A stretch of 64,000 nucleotides of DNA from an uncultured Eubacterium sp. (GTDB lineage: Bacteria; Bacillota; Clostridia; Oscillospirales; Acutalibacteraceae). The notes below the pieces were generated by a model. The model was not told where the DNA came from, did not search any database, and worked only from the letters and a program-made list of their open reading frames with translations. This document shows, piece after piece, positions 8,205 to 16,942 of this stretch (position 1 is its first letter; every line of letters begins with the position of its first letter). The DNA lies in contig UQCC01000003.1 in the NCBI GenBank assembly GCA_900539325.1, forward strand, positions 92,521 through 156,520, in the 5' to 3' direction. The position numbers and the translations under genes were made by a program.

Positions 8205-8636
8205 TTATTCGTGATCGTGGTCACAGCAATCGCAGCCGCATTCGTCATCGTCATCGAATTCAACATCGAATTCCAAAACTTCGCCGCAGTTAGGGCACTC
8301 AAACTTGCCCTCTTCGATAGTATCCATATCAACCATAATCTTTTCGTGGCATGTAGGGCATTCAACCTCATACTCTTCTTCGTCATCATCACAACAATCG
8401 CAATCGCAGTCATCGTCATCATAAACAAATTCTTCAAGGTCTGCCAAATCTTCATCAACAGCGTCGATTTGATCGCCTACAAGTTCAAGGCCTTCTGTCA
8501 TATCTTCCATATCTTCTGTAAGATTTTCAAGAACATCGATGATGGCATTGAATACTTTTGTTTCTTTTTTGTTAGGGTCCAAATCAAGACCGTCAATGAG
8601 GCCCTTGAGGTAGCCCAAGCTTTCTGATGTTTCCAT
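8205..8636 (-). CDS. CD1247-like acidic protein with zinc ribbon
   Basis: 143 residues. The N-terminal ~60 (SLGYLKGLIDGLDLD, then a predicted acidic coiled coil VLENLTEDMEDMTEGLELV) resemble the CD1247 N-terminal domain found in clostridia. A run of Asp, Glu and Cys (DDDDCDCDCCDDDEEE) leads into a zinc ribbon with CPTC and CPNC knuckles. The tail is again Asp/Cys/His rich (DDDDECGCDCCDHDHE). Function is unknown; the Cys/His/Asp clusters suggest metal binding. It follows efp on the same strand with its own AAGGA site, and homologues often sit next to translation genes. Confidence 0.8.
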   Translation of the reverse strand: METSESLGYLKGLIDGLDLDPNKKETKVFNAIIDVLENLTEDMEDMTEGLELVGDQIDAVDEDLADLEEFVYDDDDCDCDCCDDDEEEYEVECPTCHEKIMVDMDTIEEGKFECPNCGEVLEFDVEFDDDDECGCDCCDHDHE

Positions 8637-8695
8637 AATTAATTCCTTTCGTAATGTTGAATTATTATTTATGCAAATAAATTTTCAATCAATAA

Positions 8696-9253
8696 TTATG
8701 CTCTTTCCATGTATTCACATGTTCTTGTGTCAATTCTGATCATATCGCCTTCGTTGATGAAAAGAGGAACTCTGATTTCTGCACCTGTTTCAACAGTTGC
8801 AGGCTTGAGAGTATTTGTAGCTGTGTTACCCTTTACACCCGGCTCTGTGGCTGTAACCTGAAGAGTTACAAATGTAGGTGGTTCTACGCCGAAAACCTTG
8901 CCCTTGTAAGACAAAATTTTGCATACATCATTTTCTTTAACATAACGGAACGAATCAGGTAAATCAGCCTCTGATACAGGAACCATATCAAAAGTTTCAT
9001 TATCCATAAAATAATAAAGTCCGTCATCATTGTATGAATACGCCATATCTTTTCTTTCAATATAAGCTGTAGGGAATTTGGCAGTTGGGTTGTAAGACTT
9101 TTCAACTACCGAACCTGTAATAACATTCTTTGTCTTTGTTCTGACAAAAGCGGCACCCTTGCCCGGCTTTACATGCTGGAATTCTACAACCTGCAATACA
9201 TTGCCATCTTCTTCAAAGGTAACTCCGTTTCGGAAATCGCCTGCACTAATCAT
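8696..9253 (-). CDS. efp: Elongation factor P
   Basis: 185 residues, the usual length. EF-P binds stalled ribosomes between the P and E sites and relieves arrest at polyproline stretches. The N-terminal KOW-like domain carries the modification-site loop VKPGKGAAF with Lys at position 32, as in Bacillus EF-P (Lys32), rather than Arg. Domains II and III follow (DGLYYFMDNETFDMV; GVKGNTATNTLKPATVETGAEIRVPLFI). The start ATG is behind ACGGAGGT. No epmABC or ymfI-type modification gene lies nearby. Confidence 0.98.
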   Translation of the reverse strand: MISAGDFRNGVTFEEDGNVLQVVEFQHVKPGKGAAFVRTKTKNVITGSVVEKSYNPTAKFPTAYIERKDMAYSYNDDGLYYFMDNETFDMVPVSEADLPDSFRYVKENDVCKILSYKGKVFGVEPPTFVTLQVTATEPGVKGNTATNTLKPATVETGAEIRVPLFINEGDMIRIDTRTCEYMERA

Positions 9254-9290
9254 TAATTTATACCTCCGTATATAGTTTTACTTTTTTATT

Positions 9291-9725
9291 TTATAATATT
9301 TCGCACAATAAATCAATACCCATTTTGTAACTATCTTTGCCAAAGCCCGAAATTTGTTTTACGCAAACATCGGTTATAACGGAAATTTTGCGAAAATCCT
9401 CTCTTTTATGAATATCGCTCATATGAACTTCAACAAAAGGAGTGTAATCGGCAACAGCTTCGATAGCGTCACGAATGGCATAAGAATAATGTGTATAAGC
9501 ACCTGCATTAAGGACTACACCGTCATATTTATCCTTGCTTTCGTGGATAACATCAATAAGCGCGCCCTCGTGATTTGACTGATAAAAAGACATCTCGCAG
9601 CCCTTGCTTTCACCGTAAGCTTTAAGCTCGGCATTTATATCGGCAAGAGTTTCTGCTCCGTACACATTCTTTTTCCTTATTCCGGTCATATTGAGATTAG
9701 GACCGTTCATAACCAAAATTTTCAT
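9291..9725 (-). CDS. aroQ: 3-Dehydroquinate dehydratase, type II
   Basis: 144 residues, the normal size for the dodecameric type II enzyme, which dehydrates 3-dehydroquinate in the shikimate pathway. Seen: NGPNLNMTG near the N-terminus, the flexible lid with catalytic Tyr22 (NVYG), QSNHEGALID, NAGAYTHYSYAIRDAI and the substrate-binding segment EVHMSDIHKREDFR. It lies 37 bases upstream of efp on the same strand, an arrangement common in Firmicutes (aroQ-efp). Confidence 0.96.
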   Translation of the reverse strand: MKILVMNGPNLNMTGIRKKNVYGAETLADINAELKAYGESKGCEMSFYQSNHEGALIDVIHESKDKYDGVVLNAGAYTHYSYAIRDAIEAVADYTPFVEVHMSDIHKREDFRKISVITDVCVKQISGFGKDSYKMGIDLLCEIL

Positions 9726-9750
9726 ATTACTGTGCTCCTGACTGAACTGT

Positions 9751-9779
9751 AAAAAAAGAGTGACAAGCTGTCACTCTTT
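9751..9779 (-). terminator. Terminator between rpsU and aroQ
   Basis: The minus strand reads AAAGAGTGACA, GCT, TGTCACTCTTT and then more T. The stem is perfect and lies right after rpsU. Confidence 0.88.
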
Positions 9780-9789
9780 CTATGTACTC

Positions 9790-9966
9790 TTATTTGTACT
9801 TTCTCTTACGAGCAGCTTCGCTCTTCTTCTTACGAGCTACTGAAGGCTTTTCGTAATGTTCTCTCTTTCTTACTTCTTGGATGATACCATCACGAGATGT
9901 CTGGCGCTTAAATCTGCGAAGTGCGCTGTCAAGAGATTCATTCTCTTTAATTTTTACCTGACTCAT
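9790..9966 (-). CDS. rpsU: 30S ribosomal protein S21
   Basis: 58 residues, basic throughout. The N-terminal region (VKIKENESLDSALRRFKR) matches S21 across Firmicutes and the C-terminus is Lys/Arg-rich (ARKKKSEAARKRKYK). S21 joins the small subunit late and affects translation initiation. It has a consensus promoter, its own terminator and a strong GGAGGGAGGG ribosome site. Part of that site can pair with the upstream CCCCCGA, so the start region may be partly folded. Confidence 0.97.
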   Translation of the reverse strand: MSQVKIKENESLDSALRRFKRQTSRDGIIQEVRKREHYEKPSVARKKKSEAARKRKYK

Positions 9967-10023
9967 TGTATTCCCTCCCTCCGACCTTCGGGGGTTATTT
10001 GATAAATTTCATATATCGCAAAG

Positions 10024-10052
10024 ATTATAATAAATTAATCTCATATTGTCAA
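10024..10052 (-). promoter_or_regulatory. rpsU promoter
   Basis: TTGACA (10047-10052) and TATAAT (10024-10029) on the minus strand, with a 17-base spacer. Confidence 0.88.
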
Positions 10053-10116
10053 GCATTTTGTAAAATTAAATTTGAAAAAATAAAATTTTGTCACAAATTG
10101 CTAAAATATAGGCGTT

Positions 10117-11397
10117 TTAACGGCATTTAACCGACTTCAACGAGCTCCAATTGCCGTATATTTTTTCGCCGTCATAAGAAGTATAGCCTCTTACTCTTAT
10201 GTAATAATACTTGCCTTTTTTCAAATTTTTCCGTGTATAAGACAATTTATTCTTATTTGTAATTGTCTTTGTAATCACATTTGATTTGAAATTTTTGCTT
10301 GTTGAAAGCTGAAGCTGATAACCCGTACACGAACCTGAAAGCTTTTTCCACTTTGTAACAATCTTCTTTGAACCTGAAGAATAGGCAGATTTGATTGCTT
10401 CCTTTTGAGGCTTTGAAGCTGTCAGAACGGGCGTTGAATAATCACCCTTTGAATTACCGGAATACGCACAGACCTTAATTTCATACACATTACCAGGGTC
10501 AAGACCTGCAATGTTTGTATCTGAATCGGTAACGGTTTTGCTGAAGTTTGTGCCCTTGGTTTGATTGTTTACGGCAACAAAATATTTAGTTGCTTCATCA
10601 ACCTCATCCCATTCAAAATCAATCTTATTACAAGCCTGTCCGGTAACGGTAAGTCCTGTTACTTCAAGCTCGTCTGCCGAAACATCCGGCTCTTCTCCGG
10701 GTGTATCATCATCAGGGATAATGGCTGTATAAAGTCTGTCATAATTTTTGTAATGGCTTATGCTGATACCGATACCGCCTGAGCCCGAAACCTTCATTGT
10801 GCTGTAAAAAATCGCATTTAGCGAATACAGAGTGTCGTCATCACTATATATAGTCCGTGTCGGATTTTCCCTCATACTCTGCCAATAAATTGTGTCAACG
10901 TGGCACATACTTGAACTGTACTCGGCTGTGGAATAATTTGAATGATAAATTTTCATCATCTGTGAATCGATATATTGAACAACAACCGTGTGTTTTTTAC
11001 TTACAGAGCTGTTAAGAGCACCATAATGAACGATATCACCGGCAACGGCGTTTGTTATAAAGAAATCAATTACATCATTAACGAACTGTGAATCCGGAGT
11101 TGTTTTTGGGGATGTAAATGTACCCGATGTAACATAATTGCCGCTGTTATGCTTTACCTGATAATTATTATACAGCCCCTCGGCATACGGAACACCGTAA
11201 AGCCTTTTGCACACTTCGGAAGCAAAGCCATAGCAATTACGCTGAACTATTGAATTTTCTCCCGGAACAAAGCCCGATACGGTTTGTATATCTTCAAGTT
11301 TATCCGTAGCGGTGCCGTTGGCATATACTGCGGTTGAACCAATCACGGACAAAACAACAATAATCACTGATAAAAGAACAGAAAATGCTTTTTTCAT
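10117..11397 (-). CDS. Secreted protein: cysteine-peptidase-like domain plus two fibronectin type III domains
   Basis: 426 residues with a clear signal peptide (MKKAFSVLLSVIIVVLSV, cleavage likely after VYA). Residues ~45-210 contain a Cys in RNCYGFASEVCKRLYG and a later His in SKKHTVVVQYI, the order seen in CHAP/NlpC-type cysteine hydrolases, but I cannot assign a family. Residues ~238-335 and ~337-426 look like two FN3 domains (LEVTGLTVTG to TASKP; a second with GYQLQLSTSKNF and YYYIRVRGY). It has its own promoter and AGGAGG site. Probably an exported or surface protein of unknown substrate. Confidence 0.72.
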   Translation of the reverse strand: MKKAFSVLLSVIIVVLSVIGSTAVYANGTATDKLEDIQTVSGFVPGENSIVQRNCYGFASEVCKRLYGVPYAEGLYNNYQVKHNSGNYVTSGTFTSPKTTPDSQFVNDVIDFFITNAVAGDIVHYGALNSSVSKKHTVVVQYIDSQMMKIYHSNYSTAEYSSSMCHVDTIYWQSMRENPTRTIYSDDDTLYSLNAIFYSTMKVSGSGGIGISISHYKNYDRLYTAIIPDDDTPGEEPDVSADELEVTGLTVTGQACNKIDFEWDEVDEATKYFVAVNNQTKGTNFSKTVTDSDTNIAGLDPGNVYEIKVCAYSGNSKGDYSTPVLTASKPQKEAIKSAYSSGSKKIVTKWKKLSGSCTGYQLQLSTSKNFKSNVITKTITNKNKLSYTRKNLKKGKYYYIRVRGYTSYDGEKIYGNWSSLKSVKCR

Positions 11398-11424
11398 AAA
11401 ACCCTCCTATCGAAAATCCTAAAT

Positions 11425-11453
11425 ATTATAGCACAAATGCAGATAAAGGTCAA
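11425..11453 (-). promoter_or_regulatory. Promoter of the secreted FN3 protein gene
   Basis: TTGACC (11448-11453), 17 bases, TATAAT (11425-11430) on the minus strand. Confidence 0.82.
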
Positions 11454-11461
11454 ATTTTGAC

Positions 11462-11500
11462 AAAAAAAGACAAGCAAGCGTAATTCCTGCCTGTCTTATT
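11462..11500 (-). terminator. Terminator after the beta-propeller gene
   Basis: AAGACAGGCA pairs with TGCTTGTCTT on the minus strand (one G-U pair), followed by TTTTTTT. It overlaps the last codons of the beta-propeller gene. Confidence 0.8.
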
Positions 11501-13388
11501 TTAACTCGAATGAAGATACATCCAAATTATTATCGACAACATAATAGTAGTCGTCAATATAAGTAACCCTTGTATTCATACCGCCGTAAGAAGTTATTTT
11601 AAGCTTTGCCTTGTAATTTTCTTTTTCTACAATTTTACCGGCTTTAACAGATACGACAATAGCACCCTTTTGAGTACCCTTGACATTTACAATAGGAACG
11701 GCATAATACCCTTTTTCCTTATTTTCAACAAATGCTTTAGGGTTATACTGTGCCTCACTTGACAAATCCTTATACACTTTTTCGTCAAGAACTTTAGGTT
11801 CAAGAGAATTTGAAACATCAAACAACACAAATTTTAACCCGTCGATAACTTCAACATCATTATCAAAATAGGTGTTATATCCCACACCGAGAAGTTGATC
11901 GTCGCCGACATTTACAAGCATAGACGAAAAGCCGTCAATTTCAACATTACCCATAAATTTCGGTTTTTTAACATTTGACAAATTTATAATAAAAAGCGGG
12001 TCCGTTTGCTCATATGTGATTACATATGCGTAATCATCAACATATTTAACCGCCTTTATACTTTCACCCTTTGCAAAAGGCTCTGACTTATAGATTTGCT
12101 TTAAATTTGAATCAAGCACATAAAGATAATTATAAGTTTTATCCTTTACCGTTTCTGTTGCAAAAACACAAAGATGATTGTCTTTTTCTGCAAAAGAATA
12201 TCGGCTGTCAACCGTACCGTTGATTTTTACATAATCACAAAACTTAACTCCGTTTTTAAGCGAAATTTTTGCAATTGTAGTATTAGGCTCTTTACCGCTA
12301 TAATCACTGCCGTAAACATAAAGATAATCCTTGTTACCATAAACCTCACCGCCGCAACCGAGCACAGCTTTGGTTGTGCCGATTATTTCACAAGTATTTA
12401 CATCAAGAGCAGTTACCACAATATAATCGGTACCGACTCCGTTTTTTGCATAATAAATATCCTTGGCGTTCAATTTTTCACTGTCACCCTCACCCGAACA
12501 GGTTAAAGGAACATAATTTTTTGAAGAGTTGATACTATAACTTGATACGATATAAAAAGTGTTGCCTACAAGCCTTGATGAAGTATAATATCCCGATTGT
12601 TCAAACGAATTGATTTCGGTTGGATTTTCAACATCACTTATATCATAAACTATTGCCTTGGTTGCACTTTCTGCACCGGCAATTTTTTCCTCAACGGTTG
12701 AGCCGTAAAAACTTGTACAATTCACCACAAGTTTGTCATCGGATACAAACATATCCTCAATAACGCTGTTAACATCGTCAAGTTCAATAGTGTTTGCAAC
12801 AGTTGATTTTCCTTTTTTTGTTTCAATCACATTTATTGTGCGTTTATCAATACCGCTTTTTTCATCAAATGATTGATTGAGATAATAAATATCTCTGCCG
12901 TTAGTTTTGATAATATCGGCCTCGTCAACGCCTTTTTCCTGAACATAGGTTTCGGCACTGTCAAAACTGTCTGCTTTTGTCGATTGCGAAGCATCCATAT
13001 ATTCAACAAGTTCCGGCGACACGGCTGATTTTATCCTTGACTTTATTGCGTTTTGTTTTTCCTTTTTTTGACTGTCCTCAATATATTTTTTTACATTTTT
13101 GTAATTATCAAAATTTTCAAGTTGTGTCGCAGAAGAAGGCGAATTGTCATCCGACTTAATTCTGTAATCTATATCAGACACATTCACGGTTGTAATAACC
13201 ATAACAAAAACGGCGATGCACGCCGCTATACTAATGCCTGCCTTAAAAGCAGGTTTTTGCCTATACTTAATTCTGACAGGGCGTACATTATTGAGTTTTG
13301 ATTGCACTCTTTTGTCGAGTTCATCGGGCACATTAACCCGTGCTTCATCAAATTGTGATTTGATGAAATCAAAATCATTATTTTTCAT
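11496..13388 (-). CDS. Membrane-anchored beta-propeller protein, candidate anti-sigma partner
   Basis: About 630 residues. A cytoplasmic N-terminal ~60 residues (FIKSQFDEARVNVPDELDKRVQ) precede one transmembrane helix (FKAGISIAACIAVFVMVI). The large outer part belongs to the secreted beta-propeller family: QVEKGVDEADIIKTNG-like segment (VQEKGVDEADIIKTNG), repeated blades with DIYYLNQ, YLYVYGSDY and LLGVGYNTYF. The start at 13388, behind GGAGGG, overlaps the sigma factor stop by 11 bases, so translation is coupled. The topology (short inner domain, one helix, large sensor) and the pairing suggest a membrane anti-sigma factor, but no ZAS zinc motif is visible and this role is inferred. Confidence 0.8.
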   Translation of the reverse strand: MKNNDFDFIKSQFDEARVNVPDELDKRVQSKLNNVRPVRIKYRQKPAFKAGISIAACIAVFVMVITTVNVSDIDYRIKSDDNSPSSATQLENFDNYKNVKKYIEDSQKKEKQNAIKSRIKSAVSPELVEYMDASQSTKADSFDSAETYVQEKGVDEADIIKTNGRDIYYLNQSFDEKSGIDKRTINVIETKKGKSTVANTIELDDVNSVIEDMFVSDDKLVVNCTSFYGSTVEEKIAGAESATKAIVYDISDVENPTEINSFEQSGYYTSSRLVGNTFYIVSSYSINSSKNYVPLTCSGEGDSEKLNAKDIYYAKNGVGTDYIVVTALDVNTCEIIGTTKAVLGCGGEVYGNKDYLYVYGSDYSGKEPNTTIAKISLKNGVKFCDYVKINGTVDSRYSFAEKDNHLCVFATETVKDKTYNYLYVLDSNLKQIYKSEPFAKGESIKAVKYVDDYAYVITYEQTDPLFIINLSNVKKPKFMGNVEIDGFSSMLVNVGDDQLLGVGYNTYFDNDVEVIDGLKFVLFDVSNSLEPKVLDEKVYKDLSSEAQYNPKAFVENKEKGYYAVPIVNVKGTQKGAIVVSVKAGKIVEKENYKAKLKITSYGGMNTRVTYIDDYYYVVDNNLDVSSFELK

Positions 13389-13899
13389 ACTTACCCTCCA
13401 AGAAATCACGCATCTTGGACAAGGCTCTTGAGAGCTTTGACCTTACTGCCCCAGAGGTATAGTCGGTGACTTTGGCAATTTCCTTGCTGTTAAAACCGGA
13501 TACTGAAAGAAGAACTATGTCTTTTTCGACATCATTCAGTATGGCTAACGCTTCACGCAATTCAAGTGCCTTAAAGTCACCGTCGGTCGCCGAAAGGCCG
13601 CTTTCGACATCAGACAGATCGTCACTTTCTTTTGCTCGGATAACATCTTTCACATAGTGAGAACAACTGGCGGCATGAATACGAAACAGATATGTGGAAA
13701 ATGCCTTTTCATTCTTTAATTTTCCAATCTGCTCGAGAGCCGTCAACATAGTGTCGGATACTGCATCCATAGCATAGTCAGGGTCGCCGATCTTGTACCA
13801 CGCATAGCGGTAAAGAGCGTCTTTATATTCAAGGTAAAGCTGAGAAAAAGCCTCCCTGTCACCCTGCTGAGATCTTGCTACCAAGCTAAGATCTGCCAT
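13378..13899 (-). CDS. ECF-type RNA polymerase sigma factor
   Basis: 173 residues with only sigma regions 2 and 4. Region 2: YRYAWYKIGDPDYAMDAVSDTMLTALEQIGKL. Region 4: ALAILNDVEKDIVLLSVSGFNSKEIAKVTDYTSGAVRSKLSRAL, a helix-turn-helix. The group 4 layout fits a factor that redirects RNA polymerase in response to an envelope signal, with the overlapping downstream beta-propeller protein as likely partner. Its upstream region contains the repeated element TTTTTTTGCA at two places (~13925-13975); I do not see a standard AAC/CGTC ECF promoter. AAAGAGGTG precedes the ATG. Confidence 0.93.
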   Translation of the reverse strand: MADLSLVARSQQGDREAFSQLYLEYKDALYRYAWYKIGDPDYAMDAVSDTMLTALEQIGKLKNEKAFSTYLFRIHAASCSHYVKDVIRAKESDDLSDVESGLSATDGDFKALELREALAILNDVEKDIVLLSVSGFNSKEIAKVTDYTSGAVRSKLSRALSKMRDFLEGKYEK

Positions 13900-13998
13900 A
13901 AATTCACCTCTTTGAGATCTCTCTCATAATAATAGTGCAAAAAAACTTCAAAAGTGTTGCAAAAAAAATCAAAATATTTTAAAAAATATTATTTTCTG

Positions 13999-14027
13999 AA
14001 AAAAAGCCTCTAAAACAGAGGCTTTTT
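13999..14027 (-). terminator. Terminator of the leuS superoperon
   Basis: AAAAAGCCTCT, GTTTT, AGAGGCTTTTTTT on the minus strand, 45 bases after the leuS stop; perfect stem with U tract. Confidence 0.92.
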
Positions 14028-14072
14028 CAACACAATCTGACCGTGAAGTCACATAATAATCACAAAAAATTA

Positions 14073-16481
14073 TTACATAGCGACAAAGTTTACAAGCTTG
14101 CCCGGAACATAAATCTCTTTTTTGATTTCCTTACCTTCAAGAAGCTCGGCGATCTTCGGCTCAGCCTTTGCGGCTGCCAAAACATCATCCTTTGCCATAT
14201 CAACAGGAACGGTAATCTTTGCACGGACTTTGCCCATAATCTGAATAACGATTTCAACATCGTTTTCCTTTGTTTTTTCTTCATCATACTCCGGCCACTT
14301 AGCTTGATTAACCATTCCGCCGAAGTTCATTACATCCCACATTTCCTCTGTAACATGAGGTGCAAACGGATTAAGTAAAATTGTAAGAGTTTTGAGTTCT
14401 GCCTTATTACAACCCTTTGCAGAAAGCTCGTTAACCAAGGTCATCATAGCCGCAATAGCCGTGTTAGCCTTGAGGTTGTCAATATCATAAGTAACCTTCT
14501 TGATTGTTTTGTGCATAAGTGCTTCCATTTGAAGAGTGTACTCGTCACCGTCAACAACCTTTTCCTGAAGATTCCAGAATTTTTCGATAAATCTCTTGCA
14601 TCCCTTAATAGAATCCGAGTTCCACGGAGCGGCTTTTTCAAAATCGCCGATGAACATCTCATAAAGACGCATTGTATCTGCACCGTAGGCATCTACGATT
14701 TCATCAGGGTTAACAACATTTCCTCTGGACTTTGACATCTTTTCGCCGTTTTCGCCCAAAATCATACCGTGAGAAGTTCTCTTCTTATACGGTTCCGAAG
14801 TAGGAACAACGCCGATGTCGTAAAGGAACTTGTGCCAAAATCTTGAATAAAGGAGGTGGAGGGTTGTGTGCTCCATACCGCCGTTGTACCAATCAACAGG
14901 TGTCCAATATTCAGCGGCTTCCTTGGAAATGAGTTCCTTGTCATTGTGTGGGTCGCAATATCTGAGGAAATACCATGACGAGCCTGCCCACTGAGGCATT
15001 GTGTCGGTTTCTCTCTTTGCCGGACCGCCGCAGCAAGGACAGGTTGTATTTACCCAATCGGTCATCTTTGCAAGCGGTGATTCACCTGTATCGGTCGGTT
15101 CATATGATTCTACATTCGGAAGTGTAAGCGGAAGCTGACTTTCATCAAGAGGCACATAACCGCACTTTTCGCACTTAACGATAGGAATCGGCTCGCCCCA
15201 ATATCTTTGACGGGAGAATACCCAGTCACGGAGCTTGAAGTTAACCTTTTGGTGACCCTTGCCCTCTTTTGTAAGCCATTCGGTAATGGCTTTTTTAGCA
15301 TCTTCAACAGACATACCTGTGAGGAAGTCAGAATTTGTCATAACGCCTGTTGCACAATCGGTAAACGCTTCGTTTTCAACGCCGACCTTTGAACCGGCAA
15401 CAACTTCAATAATCGGAAGGTCGAACTTCTTTGCAAATTCCCAGTCACGGGTATCGTGAGCAGGAACTGCCATAATTGCACCTGTACCGTAAGAAACAAG
15501 TACATAGTCGGAAATGAAGATTGGAATTTCCTTATTATTAACAGGGTTGATACCCATAACACCGTCAAGTCTTACACCGGTTTTGTCCTTGTTAAGCTCT
15601 GTTCTTTCAAAATCAGACTTGTGAGCAGCCTCATCCTGATACTTACGAATCTCGTCAAGATTATTGAGCTTGTCTGCCCACTTTTCAATGTAAGGGTGTT
15701 CAGGTGAAATAACCATATATGTTGCACCGAAAAGTGTGTCGGGACGGGTGGTATATACTGTAAGAGTATCGCCGAGAGTTGTGCCGAAATCAACTTCTGC
15801 ACCTGTTGAACGACCAATCCAGTTGCGTTGCTGAGTCTTTACTCTGTCGATAAAATCAACATCATCAAGGTCTTTTACAAGACGGTCTGCATATTCTGTA
15901 ATCTTAAGCATCCACTGGCTTTGATTTTTACGGATAACTTCACTGCCGCAACGCTCACAAACACCGTTTACAACTTCTTCGTTTGCAAGAACGCACTTAC
16001 AAGATGTGCACCAGTTTACCGCCATTTCCTTTTTATATGCCAAGCCTTTTTTGAAAAGCTGGAGGAAAATCCACTGTGTCCATTTGTAATAAGATGGGTC
16101 GGTTGTGTTAATCTCTCTTGTCCAGTCAAACGAAAAGCCGAGAGATTGAAGTTGCTGCTTGAAGTGAGCAACATTGTTCTTTGTTACCTCTGCCGGATGA
16201 ATGTGATTTTTGATGGCAAAGTTTTCGGTAGGAAGTCCGAAAGCGTCCCAACCCATCGGATAAAGAACATTGTAACCCTCAAGTCTTTTTTTACGGGCAA
16301 CAATATCAAGAGCGGTATATGAACGAGGGTGACCTACATGCAAGCCCTGTCCGCTCGGATAAGGGAATTCTACCAAGCAATAATACTTAGGCAAGGAGAA
16401 ATCCTGCTTTGCGGCAAATGTGTTTTGGGTGTACCAAACATTTTGCCACTTTGATTCTATTTGTTTAAAATTATATTCCAT
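14073..16481 (-). CDS. leuS: Leucyl-tRNA synthetase
   Basis: 802 residues, a class I synthetase of bacterial length. The HIGH-type motif is YPSGQGLHVGHP (residues ~36-47). A zinc-binding insert follows (CTSCKCVLANEE, CERCG). The CP1 editing domain has YTTRPDTLFGATYM and the conserved AHDTRDWEF. KMSKS is exact (GEKMSKSRGN). The C-terminal anticodon-binding domain ends with VRAKITVPVDM and ELLEGKEIKKEIYVPGKLVNFV. It is the last gene of the long minus-strand operon, 31 bases after rsfS. No T-box leader lies in front of it, so it seems controlled by the operon rather than by tRNA-Leu sensing. Confidence 0.99.
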   Translation of the reverse strand: MEYNFKQIESKWQNVWYTQNTFAAKQDFSLPKYYCLVEFPYPSGQGLHVGHPRSYTALDIVARKKRLEGYNVLYPMGWDAFGLPTENFAIKNHIHPAEVTKNNVAHFKQQLQSLGFSFDWTREINTTDPSYYKWTQWIFLQLFKKGLAYKKEMAVNWCTSCKCVLANEEVVNGVCERCGSEVIRKNQSQWMLKITEYADRLVKDLDDVDFIDRVKTQQRNWIGRSTGAEVDFGTTLGDTLTVYTTRPDTLFGATYMVISPEHPYIEKWADKLNNLDEIRKYQDEAAHKSDFERTELNKDKTGVRLDGVMGINPVNNKEIPIFISDYVLVSYGTGAIMAVPAHDTRDWEFAKKFDLPIIEVVAGSKVGVENEAFTDCATGVMTNSDFLTGMSVEDAKKAITEWLTKEGKGHQKVNFKLRDWVFSRQRYWGEPIPIVKCEKCGYVPLDESQLPLTLPNVESYEPTDTGESPLAKMTDWVNTTCPCCGGPAKRETDTMPQWAGSSWYFLRYCDPHNDKELISKEAAEYWTPVDWYNGGMEHTTLHLLYSRFWHKFLYDIGVVPTSEPYKKRTSHGMILGENGEKMSKSRGNVVNPDEIVDAYGADTMRLYEMFIGDFEKAAPWNSDSIKGCKRFIEKFWNLQEKVVDGDEYTLQMEALMHKTIKKVTYDIDNLKANTAIAAMMTLVNELSAKGCNKAELKTLTILLNPFAPHVTEEMWDVMNFGGMVNQAKWPEYDEEKTKENDVEIVIQIMGKVRAKITVPVDMAKDDVLAAAKAEPKIAELLEGKEIKKEIYVPGKLVNFVAM

Positions 16482-16512
16482 TATGTCAGTCCTCCATAGG
16501 AATTATTTACTG

Positions 16513-16878
16513 TTATTCTTTGACAATAATATCGTCAATATTGATTTTTTCGCCGTCCTCCCAAAGACGCTCGATTTGATAAAAACCACGCTGTTGCTTG
16601 AGAAGAATGTGAATTACACAGCCTGCGTAATCAAGGCAAACCCACTCACTGCGTTCACCCTCAATGTGATGAGGCTCATAGCCTGCCTCTGACAATTTAT
16701 ATTCAACCTCATCGGCAATGGCCTTGAGCTGTGTGTTTGAATTTGCTGTTGCGATAACAAAATAATCGGTAAGAACGGTAATATCCGATACCTTGATGAG
16801 TTCAATATCGTCACCACGCTTGCTGTCGATTGCCTTTACGGCTATCTGTGCAATTTCCAAATAATTTTCCTTGTTCAT
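16513..16878 (-). CDS. rsfS: Ribosome silencing factor
   Basis: 121 residues of the RsfS/Iojap family, which binds L14 on the large subunit and blocks subunit joining in starvation. Seen: DIELIKVSDITVLTDYFVIATANSNTQLKAIADEV and the C-terminal EWVCLDYAGCVIHIL. An ATG at 16884 directly abuts AAAGGA, so the ATG at 16878 with 6-base spacing is the better start. It sits between yqeK and leuS; nadD-yqeK-rsfS is a common order in Firmicutes. Confidence 0.96.
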   Translation of the reverse strand: MNKENYLEIAQIAVKAIDSKRGDDIELIKVSDITVLTDYFVIATANSNTQLKAIADEVEYKLSEAGYEPHHIEGERSEWVCLDYAGCVIHILLKQQRGFYQIERLWEDGEKINIDDIIVKE

Positions 16879-16942
16879 AGTCATTCCTTTATTATAAACA
16901 TTATATATTGTGTAGGCAAGGCTCTGCCCTGCTGTATTTTAT

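Noticed and set aside
16482..16512. T-box riboswitch before leuS
   Set aside because: Only 31 bases separate rsfS and leuS, and no AGGGTGG-type sequence is present.
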